This document shows, piece after piece, positions 54,614 through 63,802 of a stretch of DNA of 64,000 nucleotides (the stretch's first letter is position 1; the number at the start of each line of letters is the position of its first letter). The stretch lies in the NCBI RefSeq assembly GCF_013177735.1, contig NZ_WOEZ01000032.1, positions 109,632-173,631 on the forward strand, read 5' to 3'. This stretch comes from Paraburkholderia elongata (GTDB lineage Bacteria; Pseudomonadota; Gammaproteobacteria; Burkholderiales; Burkholderiaceae). Made by a program: the position numbers and the translations under genes. The notes beneath the pieces are model-generated. The model saw only the letters and a list, made by a program, of their open reading frames with translations, had not been told where the DNA came from and did not search any database.

Positions 54614-54758
54614 GATCAACTCCCCCGGCGGGCGGCAATAGCGAGTATCGCTTGATTCGCATGCATCGTCTGAACGGGGATTATGCACCTGCCGCCAGGA
54701 AAGCGATGCGCGAGCTCACTTAGGTTATACCCGCTGCCGGTGAACGTGCTGCCGCTGT

Positions 54759-55535
54759 TTAAAGCGCGGCCTTCGGTCCCCCAGCCTCTTCTATCAGCCA
54801 TGCTTGAACCTGTTCGCTGGTCCAAGCCGGGTCGTCGTGCGGCAGGTCGTGACCGGCCCATTGATGCTCGCGATGCGTTGCGCCCCACGCCGCCGCCAGC
54901 TTCGTCGAACACACCGGGTTGACCAGCTTATCGGCGCGTGACGAAAGAATCAGCAAGGGGCAATGCGGTTTCGTTGCCGCCGCACTAAAGCGCGCGGCGG
55001 CCCACAGCTGCCGTAACGCATTGCCCCGGCTCACCGGCGCACTCCGGCGAATTTCGCTCCATGCATCGAGATCCGCGCCCAGCGTGTCCACGTTATTGCA
55101 CGTCAGCCGATGAATGCCGCTTTCCGCGCGCGGCGCGTCGCGCCAGTGCGCTGCGACGTCCAGAAGGCCCGGCCATGCGGATGGACGCAAGCGTTCGTGC
55201 ATGCGGCTGAACGGCCGCATGCTGGTATTGATCAGCACGAGCCGCTCGATCTCGCCGGGATGCCGTTGCGCCCAGTCGGTCGCCACCATGCCGCCGAGCG
55301 ACATTGCCAGCACGCGATAGGGGCCTGCTGCTCCGGTTTGCAGCGCAGCAATCCGCACGAAACCCACCATATCCTCTACCGCAGCCGGCGCGCGCAAGTT
55401 GGTGAACTCGCCGTTCCCGGGCAGATCGAGCAGCAGCAGGCGATCCGTGCCGATCGCCTCGCGCAGCAAGCCGGGCAAACGCCCCCAGTGGCGTGTTTCG
55501 CGCGTTAGTCCACGCAACAGAATCCACGTGCTCAT
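54759..55535 (-). CDS. Alpha/beta hydrolase
   Basis: A 258-residue hydrolase of the alpha/beta fold. It opens STWILLRGLTRETRHWGRLP, has the nucleophile elbow AMSLGGMVA (Ser in the MSLGG context), a likely acid in LILSSRADKLVNP, and the closing His in WAGHDLPHDDP. So the triad is complete. Substrate unknown. It overlaps the M14 carboxypeptidase gene by four bases (ATGA), so the two are co-translated and may act on linked substrates. Confidence 0.85.
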   Translation of the reverse strand: MSTWILLRGLTRETRHWGRLPGLLREAIGTDRLLLLDLPGNGEFTNLRAPAAVEDMVGFVRIAALQTGAAGPYRVLAMSLGGMVATDWAQRHPGEIERLVLINTSMRPFSRMHERLRPSAWPGLLDVAAHWRDAPRAESGIHRLTCNNVDTLGADLDAWSEIRRSAPVSRGNALRQLWAAARFSAAATKPHCPLLILSSRADKLVNPVCSTKLAAAWGATHREHQWAGHDLPHDDPAWTSEQVQAWLIEEAGGPKAAL

Positions 55536-56566
55536 GACGCTTCCGTTCTGGTCCAATGGTCGGTCGCGCTTTGCAGCAATTGCTCGCGACGATCGCCTTG
55601 CGGCAACCAGCGTTGCGCCGAGAACGCCGCGCGCGCGAGGAAATCGAGCAGATTCGCATGACGCCGCAGCACGCGTGCGGTGCGATGCGCCTTCACCGGA
55701 TTAAACATGCCCTGGCGCGAAAACAGTTGGCGCGGATTCTTCTTGATCCACAGCCACGACCCGAGTTCGAGCGTCATCGGCAGGAAGACGTTCGGCGGCG
55801 GCGTACGGTCGTACGCGAAGTCCCACAGATCGCCGTGCAACAGATACTGGTGGCTCTGCGGTTCGAACGCGTAGCCATGATGCGGATGCGCGCGCTCGAA
55901 CATGGTTTTCAGCACGTACATTTCCGGCAGATGCGGCATCAGCTTGCGCGTGCGCGCATAAGGAAACCAGATGCTATCCCGCCAGCCGTAACCCGAGTGA
56001 CAGTCGAGCGCAATGCTCAGGGGCCGCGCGGCCATTTCGGTTTCGACCACCCGCAGGAGCGCCGCCGCCTCCGGCTCCATGGGGTCGCCTTGCTTGCCGC
56101 GATACCAGGGCAGCCATGCGCCCACCCGCTGGCCGCCGGCGAGCAGCGGCACGCGTTCGTCGGCATCCTGCGGCGCGTTGCGCATCAGATCGACACCGTT
56201 GGGATTGGCACGCGTGGCGGCCCACATGCCGCCCGGATTGACGATCGGCATAAAAATTAGACGAATCGACTGCAATTGCCGCACCAGCAGTTCGTCCCAT
56301 TCCAGCCGGGCGAGCAGCGCGCGCATATAGTCGAGCACGAGTTGCGAGCCAATCCGCTCGAGTCCGTGAATGCCACCAAAAAACCCGATTGCCGGTGCGA
56401 GCGGATCGGTCGAACCGATACTCGCGGTGTGCACGGCGAATTGCCGGCCCCGCACCGTCGTCTCGCAGACGGTGCGAATCTCGAAGCTGGCGCTGCCCTG
56501 GTCGAGGATCGTCTTGAGATCTTCGTACTCCGCAAAACTGTCGGGCAGAAAGCTCAAAGGCTGCAT
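55532..56566 (-). CDS. M14 family zinc carboxypeptidase
   Basis: A 344-residue metallopeptidase-like protein without a signal peptide. The zinc ligands are visible: GGIHGLERIGSQ (H-x-x-E) and SIALDCHSGYG (His). The NPGGMWAATRANPNGVDLMRN segment gives the substrate Asn-Arg-like contacts, and LELGSWLW near residue 275 holds the catalytic Glu. It is the first gene of a two-gene operon with the alpha/beta hydrolase. Cytosolic amidase or peptidase role is inferred. Confidence 0.85.
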   Translation of the reverse strand: MQPLSFLPDSFAEYEDLKTILDQGSASFEIRTVCETTVRGRQFAVHTASIGSTDPLAPAIGFFGGIHGLERIGSQLVLDYMRALLARLEWDELLVRQLQSIRLIFMPIVNPGGMWAATRANPNGVDLMRNAPQDADERVPLLAGGQRVGAWLPWYRGKQGDPMEPEAAALLRVVETEMAARPLSIALDCHSGYGWRDSIWFPYARTRKLMPHLPEMYVLKTMFERAHPHHGYAFEPQSHQYLLHGDLWDFAYDRTPPPNVFLPMTLELGSWLWIKKNPRQLFSRQGMFNPVKAHRTARVLRRHANLLDFLARAAFSAQRWLPQGDRREQLLQSATDHWTRTEAS

Positions 56567-56673
56567 GACGACGTCGAAAGGAACTGCAAGGTTATTGGGG
56601 ACGGCACACCGAATGACGCAATATAGCCTGGCTGCAGGCGATCATGCGCAGCGAGCCCCACCCAATGCAAATC

Positions 56674-56691
56674 GTGTCATACAGGTGTCAC
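56674..56691 (+). promoter_or_regulatory. Pho box before phnCDE
   Basis: GTGTCAT-ACAG-GTGTCAC: two seven-base direct repeats spaced by four, matching the PhoB-site layout (CTGTCAT-N4-CTGTCAT). It lies 167 bases before the phnC start. Phosphate-starvation control is inferred. Confidence 0.7.
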
Positions 56692-56857
56692 TTTTTGTTC
56701 GAACGAATGACTTCTTCCTGCCTTTCTGGCGACGCAAAAAAGACACGTGAAGATATAGTCGTCTAGACGTTGCGATGCCTTCACTCAACCGTCACAGACG
56801 CTTCCTAGAATGGGCCCCACACATGCCGGCAATGACCGGATGCATCAAGGGGTACTT

Positions 56858-57787
56858 ATGGAAGCAATTCGGGAAGCAATTCGGGAAGCAATTCGTATCG
56901 AACGGTTGAGCAAGACGTTCAGCAACGGCCGCAAGGCGCTGGACGAAATCGACCTGCGTGTCGAACCGGGCGAAATGGTTGCCTTGATCGGTGCCTCGGG
57001 CTCGGGCAAGTCGACGCTGCTGCGCCACATCGCGGGCTTCACGGCCTCGGATGCGCAACCGTCGCAGATCGCGATTCTCGGCCGGCCGATCCAGCAGAAC
57101 GGCCGCATCGTGCGGGAAGTGCGCAGCATTCGCCGCGATATCGGCTTCGTGTTCCAGCAATTCAATCTGGTGAACCGGCTTTCCGTGGAGAGCAACGTGC
57201 TGATCGGCGCGCTCGCGCGGCTGCCTTTGTGGCGCCGCCTCACCGGGCGCTTTCCGGGCGCGGAGCGGGCGTTGTCGATGGCCGCGCTCAATGAAGTCGG
57301 CATCGGCGACCATGCGCGCGAGCGCGCCGCCAACCTCTCCGGCGGTCAGCAGCAACGCGCGGCATTGGCGCGAGCGCTGGTGCAACGCGCGCGCATCGTG
57401 CTCGCCGACGAACCGATCGCCTCGCTCGACCCCGAATCCTCTCGCCGCGTGATGGAGATGCTGCGCACGCTCAACGTCGAGCATCAACTGACCGTGCTGG
57501 TGTCGCTGCATCAGGTCGACATCGCCATGCAGTATTGCCCGCGCACCGTTGCGCTGCGTCGCGGCAAGGTGGTCTACGACGGCCCCTCCGCCGCGTTGAG
57601 CCCTGCCCTGCTCAAGAAACTCTACGGCGACGACGCCCGCGAACTGCTCGACGAGGCCAGCGCCGATAGCGCAACCGATCATGCGGACAACAACGCTAAC
57701 GAGGGCGACACCGGCGCACCGGCGCAAGACACCGCCCCCACCTCGACGCGTTATGCGTTCGCCCTCAATCCGGCGCACTCGAGCTGA
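56858..57787 (+). CDS. phnC: Phosphonate ABC transporter ATP-binding protein
   Basis: A 309-residue ATPase. Walker A is GASGSGKST, the signature is [15 protein letters not shown], Walker B is [15 protein letters not shown], and the H-loop is VSLHQV. The N-terminus is unusual: [12 protein letters not shown] from three exact 12-bp DNA repeats (56861-56896). The C-terminal 50 residues are an acidic, disordered extension. ATG 56858 has AAGGGG upstream; an earlier in-frame ATG (56810) is not needed. First gene of phnCDE. Confidence 0.92.
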   Translation: MEAIREAIREAIRIERLSKTFSNGRKALDEIDLRVEPGEMVALIGASGSGKSTLLRHIAGFTASDAQPSQIAILGRPIQQNGRIVREVRSIRRDIGFVFQQFNLVNRLSVESNVLIGALARLPLWRRLTGRFPGAERALSMAALNEVGIGDHARERAANLSGGQQQRAALARALVQRARIVLADEPIASLDPESSRRVMEMLRTLNVEHQLTVLVSLHQVDIAMQYCPRTVALRRGKVVYDGPSAALSPALLKKLYGDDARELLDEASADSATDHADNNANEGDTGAPAQDTAPTSTRYAFALNPAHSS

Positions 57788-57829
57788 GCGCGCCCACTCA
57801 TTCTGTTCACTCAACCGGACCTCAAAGCG

Positions 57830-58807
57830 ATGAAATTCCTGCGTTCATTGATCACGCTGACCGTCGGCGCGGCCGCATTCGCCTGCGTCGCCACCGCACA
57901 AGCCGAGGACATCAACCTCGGCATCATCTCGACCGACTCGTCCTCCGTGCTGAAACAGCGCTGGGAACCGCTGATCGAGGATATGAACAAGCAAACCGGC
58001 CTGAACGTCAAAGCGTTCTTCGCGACCGACTACGCCGGCATCATTGAAGGAATGCGCTTTAACAAGGTACAGGTCGGCTATTTCGGCAACGCGTCGGCGA
58101 TCGAAGCGGTGGACCGCTCGCAAGGCGAAGTGTTTGCGAAGGTCCTGTATTTGAATGGCGAAGCCGGTTACAACTCGGTGCTGATCACCAACGTGAACAG
58201 CCGCTTCAAGACGCTCGACGACGTGTTTAAAAATACGAAGGACGTCACACTCGGTTTCGGCGATCCGAACTCCACCTCGGGCACGCTGATCCCCGGCTAT
58301 TACCTGTTCGCCAAGCACAACACGCCGGTCAACACGTCGTTCAAGGCCGTGCTGCCGTCGAGCCACGAAGCGAATCTGCTGGCTGTGGTGAACAACAAGG
58401 TCGACATCGCGACCAACAACACCGAGGAGCTCGACTCGCTGAAGAAGCAGCATCCGGACAAGTTTGCACAAGTACGCGTGTTGTGGACGTCGCCGCTGAT
58501 TCCGTCGGACCCGCTGGTATGGCGCAAGGATCTGCCGCAAGCCACCAAGGACAAGATCCGCAACTTCTTCGTGAACTACGGGAAGACCGCTCCGCATGAA
58601 AAAGCGGTGATGGCGGCGATTACGGGCTACGCCGGTTTCGCGGCGTCGTCGGATGCGCAGTTGCTGCCGATCCGTCAGGTCGCGTTGTTCCAGCAGAAGC
58701 AGAAGATCGAGAGCGACACGCATCTTTCCGACGACGACCGCAAGACCCAGCTGGCGGCGCTCGATGCGAAGCTGAGCGCACTCAACACCGCCGTCGCCAA
58801 GCAATGA
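57830..58807 (+). CDS. phnD: Phosphonate ABC transporter substrate-binding protein
   Basis: A 325-residue periplasmic protein. The signal peptide ends [13 protein letters not shown]. The mature part has the PhnD blocks [63 protein letters not shown] and [21 protein letters not shown]. It binds phosphonates or phosphite-like compounds. The stop overlaps the phnE start by four bases. It lies 42 bases after phnC. Confidence 0.93.
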   Translation: MKFLRSLITLTVGAAAFACVATAQAEDINLGIISTDSSSVLKQRWEPLIEDMNKQTGLNVKAFFATDYAGIIEGMRFNKVQVGYFGNASAIEAVDRSQGEVFAKVLYLNGEAGYNSVLITNVNSRFKTLDDVFKNTKDVTLGFGDPNSTSGTLIPGYYLFAKHNTPVNTSFKAVLPSSHEANLLAVVNNKVDIATNNTEELDSLKKQHPDKFAQVRVLWTSPLIPSDPLVWRKDLPQATKDKIRNFFVNYGKTAPHEKAVMAAITGYAGFAASSDAQLLPIRQVALFQQKQKIESDTHLSDDDRKTQLAALDAKLSALNTAVAKQ

Positions 58808-59646
58808 ACACGGTTGATCTGATCACGTCGCCCACGCGTGCGAGCGAAGCGCTCGCCGCGCAGGCGGCGCGCCGTGCCGCCCCTGACGCAGGCAAGCGCA
58901 GCTGGCTGTCGCTCATCGGCTGGATCGCCGTGCTTGCCGTACTGGGTGGCGCATGGCACGGCGCCGATATGCGTCCGCTCGACCTGCTCTCCGACTCCGG
59001 CAACATGGGTCAGTTCGCCAAGGACTTCTTCCCGCCGGACTTCACCGAATGGCGGAGCTATCTTCACGAGATGTACGTGACGCTGTCGGTAGCGGTGTGG
59101 GGCACGGCCCTCTCGTTGGTATGCGCGGTGCCGTGCGGACTAATGTCCGCACACAACATGGCGCCGATGTGGATCGTGCAGCCGATGCGCCGCATGATGG
59201 ACGCATGCCGCGCGATCAATGAAATGGTCTTCGCGATGCTGTTCATCGTCGCGGTGGGACTCGGTCCGTTCGCCGGCGTGCTGGCGTTGTGGGTGCACAC
59301 CACCGGCGTGCTCGCCAAGCTCTTCGCCGAAGCGGTCGAGGCAATCGATCCGCTTCCGGCCGAAGGCGTGCGCGCCACCGGCGCGACCAGTCTTGACGAA
59401 ATCATTTACGGCGTGCTGCCGCAAGTGCTGCCGTTGTGGATCTCGTACGCGTTATATCGCTTCGAATCGAACGTGCGCTCGGCGATGGTGGTCGGCATGG
59501 TCGGCGCGGGCGGGATCGGCGTGGTGCTGTACGAGGCGATCCGCTCGTTCAATTACGCGCAGACGGCCGCGGTGATGATCATGGTGATCGTGGTCGTGAC
59601 GGTGATCGATCTGGCGTCCGCGTGGCTGCGCGAACGGGTGACGTGA
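58804..59646 (+). CDS. phnE: Phosphonate ABC transporter permease
   Basis: A 280-residue inner-membrane permease with about six hydrophobic segments. The EAA loop reads [46 protein letters not shown], as in PhnE. Translationally coupled to phnD. No C-P lyase or phosphonatase genes are in the window, so the transported compound must be degraded by enzymes encoded elsewhere. Confidence 0.93.
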   Translation: MNTVDLITSPTRASEALAAQAARRAAPDAGKRSWLSLIGWIAVLAVLGGAWHGADMRPLDLLSDSGNMGQFAKDFFPPDFTEWRSYLHEMYVTLSVAVWGTALSLVCAVPCGLMSAHNMAPMWIVQPMRRMMDACRAINEMVFAMLFIVAVGLGPFAGVLALWVHTTGVLAKLFAEAVEAIDPLPAEGVRATGATSLDEIIYGVLPQVLPLWISYALYRFESNVRSAMVVGMVGAGGIGVVLYEAIRSFNYAQTAAVMIMVIVVVTVIDLASAWLRERVT

Positions 59647-59658
59647 CCGCTCGCGATT

Positions 59659-59708
59659 CCTGAATGGCAAGGGGTTGGCGAGACGCGCTTCGCCAACCCT
59701 CATTCAGG
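59659..59708 (+). terminator. Double-stem hairpin after phnE
   Basis: Outer stem CCTGAATG / CATTCAGG (59659-59666, 59701-59708) and inner stem GGGTTGGCG / CGCCAACCC (59672-59680, 59691-59699), starting 13 bases after the phnE stop. No T-run. Confidence 0.65.
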
Positions 59709-59929
59709 TCGCTTCGATACTGCGTGCCAGCGTGTAAGTGCGCCGGCGTGCAAGCGCTGCGCCTGCGCCGAGGTTTAGCAGCGGGTTTTCGTTGCCACAA
59801 ATTGCCGGTTTTCGCCACACAAAACCCCTTCACTTTAGTCGTCCACCCCTCCATTCCGGCGTTCTGCTGGAATAATCACGTGCTTGCGGCCGGCTCCCCT
59901 GGCCTTCTTTCTCCTCTCCCTGGTCTTTG

Positions 59930-60766
59930 ATGGACACCTTTGTCGTCATGCTGGTGCTGCTCTCCGCGCTGCTTCACGCCACCTGGAACGCGTTTCTGCA
60001 CCTATCCGAAGACCGTGTATGGCTGCTCGGCATGATGGCGATTCCGTATATCGCCGTCAGCTCGGTTGGCGTGATCGTGCTGCCCTTGCCTGAACTGGCG
60101 GCCTGGCCTTACATCTTCGCCTCGGTAGTACTCGAATTCGGCTACCTGCTGGCCCTGATCCGCGCTTACAAGAGCGGTGACTTCGGGCAAATTTATCCGA
60201 TTGCACGCGGCCTTTCGCCGATGCTCGTATTCGTCGGCGCGCTGGTGTTCGCGCACGAAACGCTCAAACCGCTGGCGGCGATCGGCGTGGCGCTGGTGTC
60301 GCTCGGCATGGTCTCGCTGGCGTTCCGCCGCGGCATGCGGTTCTCCGGCGAAAGCGTGCCGTTCGCGCTGCTGACCGGCTTCTTCATCGCAACGTATTCG
60401 GTGGTCGACGGAATCGGCGCGCGCGTGGCGGGCAATGGCCTGAGCTACATCATGTGGGTTTATCTGATCTGGAATGTCCCGCAGTTTCTGCTTGCCTGGC
60501 ATTGGCGCGGCGGCGCAAAGGGGCTGTTCATCGGCCGCACGGTGGTGCTCAAGGGCATCGCGTCCGGCGCGCTCGCACTCACCGCCTATTGCCTGATCAT
60601 CGAGGCCTACCGCACTCTGCCGATTGCGATGGTTTCCGCGCTGCGTGAGCTGAGTTCGATCTTCGCGGTGCTGATCGGCTGGCTGTTCATGCAGGAGAAG
60701 CTGACGACGCGGCGTATCGTGGCGTGCGCACTGGTTACGCTAGGGGCTGTGTTGATTCGGATTTAA
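59930..60766 (+). CDS. DMT superfamily (EamA) transporter
   Basis: A 278-residue inner-membrane protein with about ten hydrophobic segments in two EamA repeats; the second ends SALRELSSIFAVLIGWLFMQEKLTTRRIVACALVTLGAVLI, typical of the family. The N-terminus LLSALLHATWNAFLHLS also fits. Usually metabolite exporters. ATG 59930 is preferred to a TTG three bases before. It is convergent with the GabR-like gene. Confidence 0.87.
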   Translation: MDTFVVMLVLLSALLHATWNAFLHLSEDRVWLLGMMAIPYIAVSSVGVIVLPLPELAAWPYIFASVVLEFGYLLALIRAYKSGDFGQIYPIARGLSPMLVFVGALVFAHETLKPLAAIGVALVSLGMVSLAFRRGMRFSGESVPFALLTGFFIATYSVVDGIGARVAGNGLSYIMWVYLIWNVPQFLLAWHWRGGAKGLFIGRTVVLKGIASGALALTAYCLIIEAYRTLPIAMVSALRELSSIFAVLIGWLFMQEKLTTRRIVACALVTLGAVLIRI

Positions 60767-60869
60767 AGCACAGTGGCGCTATGTTGATGCCACGTTGTTG
60801 CCGCCTCGTTGCTCCGCTCTGAAACCGCTTTGAGGCCGGTTTGAAGGCGTAGAGCGCCCTCGCCCACGC

Positions 60870-62387
60870 TCACGCAAACTGCACAAGCGTCGCGTCGATC
60901 GCATCAGCCAGCGTATTGAAAGCAGGCGCGATCTCCTCGTCCGGCACGCACGCATAGCCGATCAGCAGACCCGACGGCGCCAGCGACGGTTGCGCGTAAT
61001 ACCCCGACAAAGGCCGCACGACGATATTGCGCTCCAGCGCGGCAGCCGCCACTGCGCGGTCATCGCTGCCTTCAGGCAATTGCATCACCAGATGCAACCC
61101 GGCATCGCCGCCCACAGCCGGCAGCGCATCGCCATAACGGTGCGCGGCAGCATCCAGCAGGGTCTGGCGACGCTGCCCGTAGAGGGTCCGCATCTTGCGG
61201 ATATGCGACGTGAAATGCCCTTCCGCGATGAACTCCGCGAGCATCGCCTGCTGCAACAACTGCCCTTCCCGATAGAGCTCCGCGCTCGCGGTCGCAAAGC
61301 TCTCGGCGAGCGCCTCGGGCACGACCAGGTAGCCAATGCGCAAGCCCGGAAACAGCGTCTTGCCGAAGCTGCCCACGTAAATCACCTGCCCGGACCTGTC
61401 CAGACCCTGCAGCGATGCCAGAGGCCGGCTGCCGTAGCGGTATTCGCTGTCGTAGTCGTCCTCGATGATCCAACACTGGTTTTGTCTTGCGTATTCGAGC
61501 AGCATGCGGCGCCGCGCGAGGCTCATCACCATGCCGAGCGGATATTGATGCGACGGCGTGACGAGCATCAGCTTCGGCGGCTGCGCGAGATCGTCGGCGG
61601 AGGGATTGATGCCTTCTTCGTCGACGGCGATCGGGCGCGATTGCAAGCCGGACACGTGCAGCACGCTGCGCACGCCCCAGTAGCAAGGGTCTTCGGTCCA
61701 GATCACGTCGCCCGGATCGGACAGCAGACGCACAGCCAGGTCGACCGACTGGTGGATCCCGGTCGTGATAATGATCTGCTCGGGCGTACAACGCACCGAG
61801 CGCGACGTGCGCAGATAGTCGGCCAACGCATGCCGCAACGAGGCCAGCCCGCCGCCCGGCGCGTAGGTCAGCAAGTCCGGGCGCAGCCGGCGCCAATACT
61901 TGTTGTGCAGGCGGCTCCACACGCGCGCCGGAAACTTCGTGACATCCGGCACCCCGGGCATAAACGCGCCCCATTGCCGCTTCGACACGCCCGCCCCCGC
62001 AATGAGCCGCGCGCCGCGTGTCGACAACGCGCGGTTGCCCTGCAACGGCAGTGGCGGCGGCAATGACTCGAGCGGCGCGGCCGGCGTCTCGGCGTCGGGT
62101 ACGCCGACGATCTCGTCCGGCGCGCTATCGGCGACGAACGTGCCGCGACCGGTTGCCGAACTCACATAGCCCTCGAGCACCAACTGCTCATACACTTGCG
62201 TGACGGTATTGCGCCCGATGCCCAATTCCTGCGCCAGCAGACGAGATGACGGCACCTTGCTGCCCGCCGGCAATTCGCGCGACAGGATCGCCTGCTGCAA
62301 CAGCCGATGCAGCTGACGATAGATCGGCTGGCCATTGCCACGGTCGAGGCGCTGCGCCAGCCAGTCGGACAAAACGCTCGCGCGCAT
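60870..62387 (-). CDS. gabR: MocR/GabR family regulator (GntR helix-turn-helix plus aminotransferase domain)
   Basis: A 505-residue PLP-dependent regulator. Residues 10-80 are a GntR winged helix (YRQLHRLLQQAILSRELPAGSKVPSSRLLAQELGIGRNTVTQVYEQL). A linker of about 40 residues follows, then a fold-type I aminotransferase domain with the PLP lysine in YVGSFGKTLFPGLRIGYLV. It is divergent from gabT with 122 bases between, the classic arrangement for control of 4-aminobutyrate catabolism by GABA and PLP. Confidence 0.88.
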   Translation of the reverse strand: MRASVLSDWLAQRLDRGNGQPIYRQLHRLLQQAILSRELPAGSKVPSSRLLAQELGIGRNTVTQVYEQLVLEGYVSSATGRGTFVADSAPDEIVGVPDAETPAAPLESLPPPLPLQGNRALSTRGARLIAGAGVSKRQWGAFMPGVPDVTKFPARVWSRLHNKYWRRLRPDLLTYAPGGGLASLRHALADYLRTSRSVRCTPEQIIITTGIHQSVDLAVRLLSDPGDVIWTEDPCYWGVRSVLHVSGLQSRPIAVDEEGINPSADDLAQPPKLMLVTPSHQYPLGMVMSLARRRMLLEYARQNQCWIIEDDYDSEYRYGSRPLASLQGLDRSGQVIYVGSFGKTLFPGLRIGYLVVPEALAESFATASAELYREGQLLQQAMLAEFIAEGHFTSHIRKMRTLYGQRRQTLLDAAAHRYGDALPAVGGDAGLHLVMQLPEGSDDRAVAAAALERNIVVRPLSGYYAQPSLAPSGLLIGYACVPDEEIAPAFNTLADAIDATLVQFA

Positions 62388-62413
62388 GAATGGCTCCTAC
62401 ATTTTTATTGAAA

Positions 62414-62434
62414 TGGCTCTGAAATTAAGAGCCA
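62414..62434. promoter_or_regulatory. Inverted repeat in the gabR-gabT divergent region
   Basis: TGGCTCT (62414-62420) and AGAGCCA (62428-62434) separated by seven bases. TATAGT at 62443-62448 is a likely -10 for gabT, with CTGAAA 18 bases upstream inside the repeat. Candidate GabR operator. Confidence 0.6.
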
Positions 62435-62509
62435 AATCTCATTATAGTCGCTGCATGTGCTGCGCTGAGCGCGCGGTCCCCGCAAAACCGAGGAGCGAAG
62501 GAGATAACC

Positions 62510-63793
62510 ATGAAGAATGCTGAACTGAAGAGCCGCAAAGACGCCGCCACACCGCGTGGCGTCGGGGTGATGTGCGATTTCTACGCCGAGCGCGCGGAGA
62601 ACGCCGAATTGTGGGACGTCGAAGGCCGCCGTTTCATTGATTTCGCCGCGGGTATTGCCGTGTGCAACACGGGCCACCGTCACCCGAAGATTCTGGCGGC
62701 GATCCGTGACCAGCTCGATCATTTCACGCACACCGCGTATCAGATCGTGCCGTACGCGTCGTATGTCGAACTGGCTGAGAAGATCAACGCGCGTGCGCCG
62801 GGCGACTATCCGAAGAAAACCGCCTTCTTCACGACGGGCGCCGAAGCCGTTGAAAACGCGATCAAGATTGCGCGTGCCGCGACCGGCCGTCCGGGCGTGA
62901 TTGCGTTCACCGGCGGCTTTCATGGCCGCACGATGATGGGCATGGCGCTGACCGGCAAGGTTGCGCCGTACAAGATCGGCTTTGGTCCGTTCCCCGCGGA
63001 CGTGTTCCATGCCCCGTTCCCGAATCCGCTGCACGGCGTGACGACGGCTGATTCGCTGAAGGCGATCGAGTTTCTGTTCAAGGCCGACATCGATCCGAAG
63101 CGCGTCGCGGCGATTATTTTCGAACCGGTTCAGGGCGAAGGCGGTTTCTATCCGGCGCCGGCCGAGTTCGTGCGCGCCTTGCGCAAGCTGTGCAATGAGC
63201 ATGGCATTTTGCTGATTGCCGATGAGGTGCAAACGGGTTTTGCTCGTACCGGCAAGTTGTTTGCGATGCATCACTATGACGTGGTGCCTGATCTGATGAC
63301 GATGGCCAAGAGCCTGGCCGGTGGCATGCCGTTATCGGGTGTGGTTGGGCGTGCTGATTTGATGGATGCGGCGGCTCCTGGTGGCCTGGGTGGCACGTAT
63401 GCGGGTAACCCGCTGGCGGTTGCTTCCGCGCATGCTGTGCTCGATATCATCGATGAAGAGAAGCTCTGCGAGCGGGCTACTGTTTTGGGTGATCGTGTTA
63501 AGGCGAAGCTGATCGCGCTTCAGAGTGAAGTTCCGCAGATCGCCGATGTGCGTGGGCCGGGCGGAATGGTTGCTGTTGAGTTCTGCAAGGCGGGTGGGAC
63601 GGAGCCGGATGCTGACTTCACCAAGCGGGTGCAGGCAAGAGCGCTTGAGCGCGGGTTGTTGTTGCTCGTTTGTGGTGTTTATTCGAATGTGGTTCGGTTT
63701 CTTTTTCCTCTTACGATTCAGGATTCTGTCTTTGATGAGGCAATGGGGATTCTTGAAGCTGTGCTTAAGGAAAGTGTTGCTGTAGCTGTTTGA
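62510..63793 (+). CDS. gabT: 4-Aminobutyrate aminotransferase
   Basis: A 427-residue PLP aminotransferase that turns GABA and 2-oxoglutarate into succinate semialdehyde and glutamate. Seen: DFAAGIAVCNTGHRHPK, FFTTGAEAVENAIKIARAATGRPGVIAFTGGFHGRT, LLIADEVQTGFARTG with the cofactor Asp, and MTMAKSLAGGMPLSGVVG with the PLP lysine. GGAG lies before ATG 62510. The last ~150 codons shift to T-rich codon use (GTT, GCT, CTT), unlike the first part. No gabD is in the window. Confidence 0.93.
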   Translation: MKNAELKSRKDAATPRGVGVMCDFYAERAENAELWDVEGRRFIDFAAGIAVCNTGHRHPKILAAIRDQLDHFTHTAYQIVPYASYVELAEKINARAPGDYPKKTAFFTTGAEAVENAIKIARAATGRPGVIAFTGGFHGRTMMGMALTGKVAPYKIGFGPFPADVFHAPFPNPLHGVTTADSLKAIEFLFKADIDPKRVAAIIFEPVQGEGGFYPAPAEFVRALRKLCNEHGILLIADEVQTGFARTGKLFAMHHYDVVPDLMTMAKSLAGGMPLSGVVGRADLMDAAAPGGLGGTYAGNPLAVASAHAVLDIIDEEKLCERATVLGDRVKAKLIALQSEVPQIADVRGPGGMVAVEFCKAGGTEPDADFTKRVQARALERGLLLLVCGVYSNVVRFLFPLTIQDSVFDEAMGILEAVLKESVAVAV

Positions 63794-63802
63794 TTGTTTT
63801 TT

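Noticed and set aside
52202..54655. Open frame of 817 codons on the plus strand
   Set aside because: It lies antisense to the NAD-glutamate dehydrogenase, is rich in Arg/His/Gln and has no recognisable motif; it is a shadow caused by GC-rich codon bias.
56792..57814. Open frame of 340 codons on the minus strand
   Set aside because: Antisense to phnC, which carries Walker A, signature and Walker B motifs.
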